DNA of 10,832 bases from GWA1-39-11 sp964640435. Lineage in GTDB: Bacteria > Patescibacteriota > Microgenomatia > Levybacterales > GWA1-39-11. Positions 7,085 through 10,832 of this stretch are shown here, in pieces. The stretch's first letter is position 1, and each line of letters starts with the position of its first letter. The stretch lies in contig CAZXFJ010000035.1 of the NCBI GenBank assembly GCA_964640435.1, positions 1 through 10,832 of the forward strand. The letters run 5' to 3'. The notes below the pieces were generated by a model. The model ran no database searches. It saw nothing but the letters and a program-made list of their open reading frames with translations, and was not told the origin of the DNA. The translations under genes and the position numbers were made by a program.

Positions 7085-8187
7085 AAATAGGAATTGATGT
7101 AAGACTTTGGAATCAAACGGGTGTGGGAAGATATATTAGAAACTTAGTTTCAAATCTAAGTGATATTGACAAAAAGAATGAATATGTTTTGTTTGCCAGA
7201 TCTGAGGATACTAAAGAAATTAAATCCACAGTTAAAGATTCTAAATTTGAAATTGTAAAAACTGATATCTCTTGGCATGGAATTGCTGAGCAAACAAAAC
7301 TTCCCACTCTCTTAAATAAACATAATTTAGACTTGGTGCATTTTCCTTATTTCTCTGTTCCTATTTTTTACAAAAAACCATTTGTCATTACAATTCACGA
7401 TTTGATCGTTAAAAATTTTAATACAGGTAAAGCGTCAACTTTGCCATTTCCTTTATATTATGCAAAAAGACTTGGATACCATGCCGTTCTTGGGAGTGCG
7501 ATAAAAAGAGCTGCAAAAATTATTGTTCCATCAAGCACTGTAGCAGAGAATATGAAAGAGGAATATCCATTGTCGCCAGAGGACAAAATAGTTGTAACAT
7601 ACGAAGGTGGATTTAGTGAAGAAATTAAGAAAACTTCAAATAAAAAGTTAGTTGATGGCGATTATTTAGTAAGAGTAGGGAATTTCTATCCACATAAGAA
7701 TACTGAAGGACTTCTTAATGCAATAAGTTCTATAAATGATGATCAGTTAAAACTTGTTTTGGTAGGAAAAAGAGATTATTTTTACGACAAAATAAAAAAA
7801 TTAGTAGACAAATTAAACATCGATAATAAGGTTGTATTTATAGAAAATCCATCAGATGAAGAACTTGTTGAGCTATATAAAAATGCTGCTGCAACAGTTG
7901 TTCCATCATTTGCAGAAGGTTTCTCCTTAACTACAGTTGAGGCAATGAGTGTTGGTTCACTTGTCTTAGCATCAGACATTCCAGTACACAGGGAAATATG
8001 TGGGGTTGCAGCTATCTATTGCAATCCAGAAGATCCAAATGATATAAAACAAAAAATCGAATTGGTTTTAAGTTTGAGCAAGAGTGAGAAAGAAAAAATA
8101 ATAAAGAAAGGATACGAACAATCTAAAAAATTCTCATGGGAAAAAATGGCGAAAGAAACATTAACAGTATACGAAACAAGCGCGTAG
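7081..8187 (+). CDS. GT4 family glycosyltransferase, probable mannosyltransferase
   Basis: A 368-residue GT-B enzyme. The N-terminus 'GIDVRLWNQTGVGRYIRNL' is the acceptor-domain opening seen in GT4 mannosyltransferases of polysaccharide clusters ('D-x-R...GIGRY'). 'VITIHDLI' near residue 100 lies at the expected position of the second N-terminal-domain motif. In the donor domain R198-VGNFYPH-K206 should bind the nucleotide diphosphate, and E279-GFSLTTV-E287 is an intact E-x7-E motif. The ATG shares an ATGA overlap with the previous gene and is preceded by AGGA. The 3' end overlaps the next gene by 52 nt, and its TAG stop (8185-8187) sits inside a perfect inverted repeat. A mannosyl donor is suggested by the family resemblance and by the GDP-mannose-forming gene downstream, but this is inference. 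Confidence 0.88.
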   Translation: MKIGIDVRLWNQTGVGRYIRNLVSNLSDIDKKNEYVLFARSEDTKEIKSTVKDSKFEIVKTDISWHGIAEQTKLPTLLNKHNLDLVHFPYFSVPIFYKKPFVITIHDLIVKNFNTGKASTLPFPLYYAKRLGYHAVLGSAIKRAAKIIVPSSTVAENMKEEYPLSPEDKIVVTYEGGFSEEIKKTSNKKLVDGDYLVRVGNFYPHKNTEGLLNAISSINDDQLKLVLVGKRDYFYDKIKKLVDKLNIDNKVVFIENPSDEELVELYKNAAATVVPSFAEGFSLTTVEAMSVGSLVLASDIPVHREICGVAAIYCNPEDPNDIKQKIELVLSLSKSEKEKIIKKGYEQSKKFSWEKMAKETLTVYETSA

Positions 8188-9257
8188 CGCTTGTTTATGA
8201 CAGAGTTAATAAATGGGGAGGAGCTGAGCGAGTTGTTATAGCTCTGCGTAAAATATTTCCAGATGCACCTCTATATACCTCAGTATATAAACAAGATAAG
8301 GCATCTTGGGCGAAAAAAATTCCTGTTTTTAATTCCTTCTTGCAAAGAATTCCTTTTGCATCTGACCATCATGAGGCGTTTGGTTTTTTGATGCCACTGG
8401 CATTTGAAAGTTTTAACTTTGATGACTACGACTTAGTAATTTCTGTAACAAGTGAAGCAGCAAAAGGATTAATCACAAAGCCTCGTACGCGTCATTTATC
8501 AATAATTCTTACCCCAACAAGATATTTGTGGAGTGGATATAAAGATTATTTTTCAAATAGAATATTTCGATTAATAACATCACCCATTGTTTGTTATTTA
8601 AGAGTGTGGGACAAAATTGCTGCGCATAGACCAGACAGGCTTATCTCTATATCTTCAACAGTTCAGGCAAGGGTGAAAAAATATTATGGCTTGGATACGG
8701 AAATCATCTTTCCTCCATTAATGGTCAGGAATGTTAGTAAGCGCATCATTAGACAAGCATCAAAAGATTCGGGATATTTTCTGGTCGTTTCTCGTTTAGT
8801 GCCATACAAAAGAGTAGATCTTGCAGTAAAAGCTGCAACAAAACTTGGCTTACCGTTAAAAGTCATTGGAACAGGTAACGAGATGGGACGACTTAAAAAA
8901 ATTGCAGGACCAACAGTGGAATTTTTGGGATATGTTTCGGATACAGACCTGAAACTATATTATCTAAATGCAAAAGCCTTAATTTTTCCTGGTATTGAAG
9001 ATTTTGGCTTAACTATGGTTGAAGCACAAAGTTTTGGTAAGCCCGTTATTGCATATAAGGCTGGTGGAGCAGAAGAGATTGTAATAAAAGGTAAAACTGG
9101 TGTATTTTTTGAAAAGCAAAATATCGCATCGCTCTCGCAGGTATTGAAAAGCTTCCGAGCTTCCCGTTATAATAAGGAGGATTGTATTAGAAACGCAAAA
9201 CGTTTTTCTTTCGATCAATTCAAAAAGAAAATAGAAAAACAAATTAATACTTTATGA
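8136..9257 (+). CDS. GT4 family glycosyltransferase, WbaZ-like mannosyltransferase
   Basis: A 373-residue GT-B enzyme close to the WbaZ-type mannosyltransferases of O-antigen clusters. 'RVALVYDRVNKWGGAER' (G28-G29-A30-E31-R32), 'HHEAFGFLMPLAFESFNFDDYDLVIS' and 'TPTRYLWSGY' follow in the order typical of that group. In the donor domain 'VSR220LVPYK225RVD' binds phosphates and E288-DFGLTMV-E296 is the E-x7-E motif. GDP-mannose as donor fits both the family and the next gene. The start is uncertain. The homologous core begins at about residue 15, and ATG 8136 gives a 14-residue extension (MGKNGERNINSIRN) that overlaps the previous gene by 52 nt and has no Shine-Dalgarno sequence. No ATG, GTG or TTG lies in frame between 8136 and the conserved core; ATT 8160 and ATA 8169 are the only near-cognate alternatives. 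It ends with an ATGA overlap with the guanylyltransferase gene. Confidence 0.88.
   Translation: MGKNGERNINSIRNKRVALVYDRVNKWGGAERVVIALRKIFPDAPLYTSVYKQDKASWAKKIPVFNSFLQRIPFASDHHEAFGFLMPLAFESFNFDDYDLVISVTSEAAKGLITKPRTRHLSIILTPTRYLWSGYKDYFSNRIFRLITSPIVCYLRVWDKIAAHRPDRLISISSTVQARVKKYYGLDTEIIFPPLMVRNVSKRIIRQASKDSGYFLVVSRLVPYKRVDLAVKAATKLGLPLKVIGTGNEMGRLKKIAGPTVEFLGYVSDTDLKLYYLNAKALIFPGIEDFGLTMVEAQSFGKPVIAYKAGGAEEIVIKGKTGVFFEKQNIASLSQVLKSFRASRYNKEDCIRNAKRFSFDQFKKKIEKQINTL
8174..8196. repeat. Perfect 10-bp inverted repeat with 3-nt loop across the gene junction
   Basis: AAACAAGCGC (8174-8183) and its exact reverse complement GCGCTTGTTT (8187-8196) flank the loop GTA (8184-8186). The stem contains four consecutive G:C pairs at the loop end, strong for such AT-rich DNA. 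It covers the TAG stop (8185-8187) of the upstream GT4 gene and codons 13-21 of the downstream GT4 gene. No U-run follows, so it is not a typical intrinsic terminator. It may be an RNA hairpin that couples translation of the two genes. Confidence 0.7.
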
Positions 9258-10336
9258 AAGCTATAATATTTGCAGGAGGAGTAGGAACAAGACTTTGGCC
9301 AATATCAAGAAAGAATGCGCCAAAACAATTTGAAAAGATTTCAGGAGATAAATCAACTCTTCAACTTGCTGTTGAAAGACTTTACCCAGACTTTAAGCCA
9401 GAAGACATATATGTTTCAACCGGCGAAAAGTATGGAGATATCCTTACAGAGCAGCTTCCTGATATACCACAGAGTAATTTTATTTTTGAACCAGAAGTTC
9501 GTGATGTAGGTCCAGCTGTTGCCAACGCCTGTGCAATAGTTGGAAAAGAGAATCCTGACGAGCCAATAGCGATTATTTGGAGCGACCATTTCGTTAAAAA
9601 AGAAAGAAGATTTCGTGAGGTACTCGGTTTTGCTGAAGAACTTGTGCGTGAAAATCCAAACCTTTTAATATTTATCGGACAGCGTGCAAGGTTTGCTAAT
9701 CAAAACTTGGGTTGGCTTGAATTTGGTGAAGAATACCGTGAAATGCGCGATACGAAGGTCTTCAAGTTTAAGAAATTAATATATAGACCAAGTCTTGAAG
9801 ATGCTCATAGATTTTTAGAAAGTGATAATTATGCTTGGAATCCTGGTTATTTTGTAACTACACCTGGTTTTATTCTTGAAGGATTTAAACAACATGCCCC
9901 ATCAATATACGAAGGTGTAATGAAGATTCAAGAAGCATGGGGCACTCCTGAGTTTAATTCAGTAATGAAGAAAGAGTATCCACTACTTGAGAAGATTAGC
10001 TTTGATGATTCAGTTCTTGAGAAACTCGATCCAAATACAGTTCTTGTTATAGCGGCAGACCTTGGTTGGAGTGATGTAGGAGCATGGGAAGCATTAAAAG
10101 AAGCGTTACAGATAAGTACTGATGAAAACGTTGTACGTGGAAAGGTCTTGCTAACTGATTCTGCGGATAATTTAGTATTCAACTATACAGACCAGTTAAC
10201 AGCTGGAATTGATCTTAAAAACATGATTGTAATTAATACAGATGACGTTTTATTAATCTGTAATAAGGACTCTGCTCCAAAAATTAAAAAATTAGTGGAA
10301 AGTCTAGCAGGAACTGAGCACGAAAAGCTGACTTAA
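9254..10336 (+). CDS. manC: Mannose-1-phosphate guanylyltransferase (GDP-mannose synthesis)
   Basis: A 360-residue nucleotidyltransferase forming GDP-mannose and pyrophosphate from mannose-1-phosphate and GTP in the cytoplasm. G8-G9-V-G11-T-R13-L-W-P-I-S-R19 and P23-K24-Q25-F26 are the nucleotide-binding signature. E79-P80-x-x-R83, S110-D111-H112 (metal Asp), 'WNPGYF', 'SFDDSVLEK' (about 249-257) and G271-W-S-D274-V-G are the further family motifs. The length is that of a single-function enzyme; the C-terminal phosphomannose isomerase half of ManC/AlgA-type proteins is absent. Several motifs deviate from the best-studied enzymes: R-D-V-G-P for R-N-T-A-P, W-S-D-H for A-D-H, N-L-G-W for T-G-Y-G. 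This suggests a separate subfamily. The ATG overlaps the previous stop (ATGA), and a 4-nt gap precedes the next gene. It would supply the donor for the neighbouring mannosyltransferases. Phosphomannomutase and isomerase must be encoded elsewhere. Confidence 0.92.
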   Translation: MKAIIFAGGVGTRLWPISRKNAPKQFEKISGDKSTLQLAVERLYPDFKPEDIYVSTGEKYGDILTEQLPDIPQSNFIFEPEVRDVGPAVANACAIVGKENPDEPIAIIWSDHFVKKERRFREVLGFAEELVRENPNLLIFIGQRARFANQNLGWLEFGEEYREMRDTKVFKFKKLIYRPSLEDAHRFLESDNYAWNPGYFVTTPGFILEGFKQHAPSIYEGVMKIQEAWGTPEFNSVMKKEYPLLEKISFDDSVLEKLDPNTVLVIAADLGWSDVGAWEALKEALQISTDENVVRGKVLLTDSADNLVFNYTDQLTAGIDLKNMIVINTDDVLLICNKDSAPKIKKLVESLAGTEHEKLT

Positions 10337-10340
10337 ACCC

Positions 10341-10832
10341 ATGTTCTACAATCTCGCTAAACGCACACTCGATATAGTAGGCTCAATAATTTTACTTATC
10401 GTTTTCTCGCCAGTTATTCTTTTTACTGCTATTGCCATAAAACTTGATTCACCAGGACCAGTCCTTGCTGATACTCCAAAAAGAGTTGGTAAAAATGAAA
10501 GGTTATTCCGTATGTATAAGTTTCGCTCCATGATAAAAAATGCTCATGAAGTTCTAGTTGACGATCCTAAATTTAAAAAGCTCCATGAAGAATATAAACG
10601 AGGAGGATATAAGCTTAAAAATGACCCAAGAATTACAAAAATAGGCCGTTTTCTGAGAAAATATTCAATCGATGAGGTTCCACAATTCTTGAATGTTTTA
10701 CGCGGGGATATGAGCCTTGTTGGGCCTCGCGCGTATTATCCTGATGAGCTTCGGGATCAGCAAAAAGAGTATCCAAACACAAAAGATGCTGTGAAAGTTG
10801 TGCTTTCTGTGAAGCCTGGAGTTACTGGAATT
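10341..10832 (+). CDS. Monotopic phosphoglycosyl transferase (bacterial sugar transferase), 3' end outside window
   Basis: The ATG at 10341 opens a frame with no stop to the window edge (164 codons). It begins with one hydrophobic segment (about 10-34) containing S23-P24, where these enzymes form a re-entrant membrane helix. 'DSPGPV' follows, then 'RVGKNERLFRMYKFRSM', 'NDPRITKIGRFLR', D111-E112-VPQFLNVLRGDMSLVGPR and 'KPGVTG'. These are the full set of bacterial sugar transferase (Bac_transf) motifs, and the Asp-Glu pair is the known catalytic dyad of PglC-type enzymes. The enzyme transfers a sugar-1-phosphate from a nucleotide sugar to undecaprenyl phosphate, the first step of the glycan. 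The protein lacks the extra N-terminal membrane helices of WbaP/WcaJ-type enzymes, so it belongs to the small, single-domain form. The sugar cannot be inferred. It lies 4 nt after the guanylyltransferase gene with no Shine-Dalgarno sequence. Confidence 0.92.
   Translation, partial: MFYNLAKRTLDIVGSIILLIVFSPVILFTAIAIKLDSPGPVLADTPKRVGKNERLFRMYKFRSMIKNAHEVLVDDPKFKKLHEEYKRGGYKLKNDPRITKIGRFLRKYSIDEVPQFLNVLRGDMSLVGPRAYYPDELRDQQKEYPNTKDAVKVVLSVKPGVTGI

Noticed and set aside
8174..8196. Intrinsic terminator between the two GT4 genes
   Set aside because: The stem is good but no run of T follows (next bases are ATGACAG), and the downstream gene already overlaps it; a coupling hairpin is more plausible.
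9191..9206. Weak hairpin AAACG/CGTTT with T-rich sequence after it, near the end of the WbaZ-like gene
   Set aside because: The stem is only 5 bp, lies within conserved coding sequence, and the following T-rich stretch is normal for this AT-rich DNA.
7082..9257. UGA recoded as glycine, as in Absconditabacteria or Gracilibacteria
   Set aside because: TGA ends two genes (7082-7084, 9255-9257) exactly at normal ATGA overlaps, and no TGA occurs inside the supported frames, so the standard bacterial code fits.

Overview
The window is one dense, co-directional surface-polysaccharide (exopolysaccharide, O-antigen-like or S-layer glycan) gene cluster, all on the + strand and cut off at both ends. 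The DNA is AT-rich, by eye about one third G+C. Genes are packed with 0-4 nt gaps or with overlaps. All three stop codons are used with the standard code. Almost no start has a Shine-Dalgarno sequence. Together with the subtype of the mannose-1-phosphate guanylyltransferase and the very large Wzy/GT-C membrane protein with a Ser/Thr/Pro tail, this suggests a small-genome candidate-phyla (Patescibacteria/CPR, perhaps Microgenomates-like) bacterium. That assignment is an inference; no marker gene is present.

Layout: (1) 1-257, C-terminus of a GT2-type glycosyltransferase. (2) 262-3510, a 1082-residue membrane protein joining an O-antigen ligase/polymerase (Wzy_C/WaaL-type) half to a TMTC/PMT-like GT-C half, with a Ser/Thr/Pro-rich tail. 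(3) 3547-5001, a second GT-C membrane glycosyltransferase (PMT_2/ArnT type). The 36-nt gap before it is the only gap longer than 4 nt, and it holds a good sigma70-like promoter placed to give a leaderless mRNA. (4) 5002-6162 GT4, 6164-7084 GT2, 7081-8187 GT4 and 8136-9257 GT4 (WbaZ-like), four cytoplasmic glycosyltransferases. (5) 9254-10336, mannose-1-phosphate guanylyltransferase. (6) 10341-window end, a monotopic phosphoglycosyl transferase of the bacterial sugar transferase family, truncated by the window edge.

Proposed pathway (inference): the phosphoglycosyl transferase loads the first sugar phosphate on undecaprenyl phosphate. The GT2 and GT4 enzymes extend the unit on the cytoplasmic face, at least partly with GDP-mannose made by the guanylyltransferase. 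After flipping, for which no flippase gene lies in the window, the GT-C enzymes may add sugars from polyprenyl-phosphate donors outside the membrane. The Wzy_C half of the large fusion would polymerise the glycan or ligate it to its acceptor.

No RNA gene, CRISPR array, insertion sequence or intrinsic terminator was seen. No stretch over 300 nt lacks a gene. The points most worth a second look are the ligase/GT-C fusion, the candidate leaderless promoter at 3512-3547, and a perfect 10-bp inverted repeat (8174-8196) across a stop codon inside a 52-nt gene overlap.
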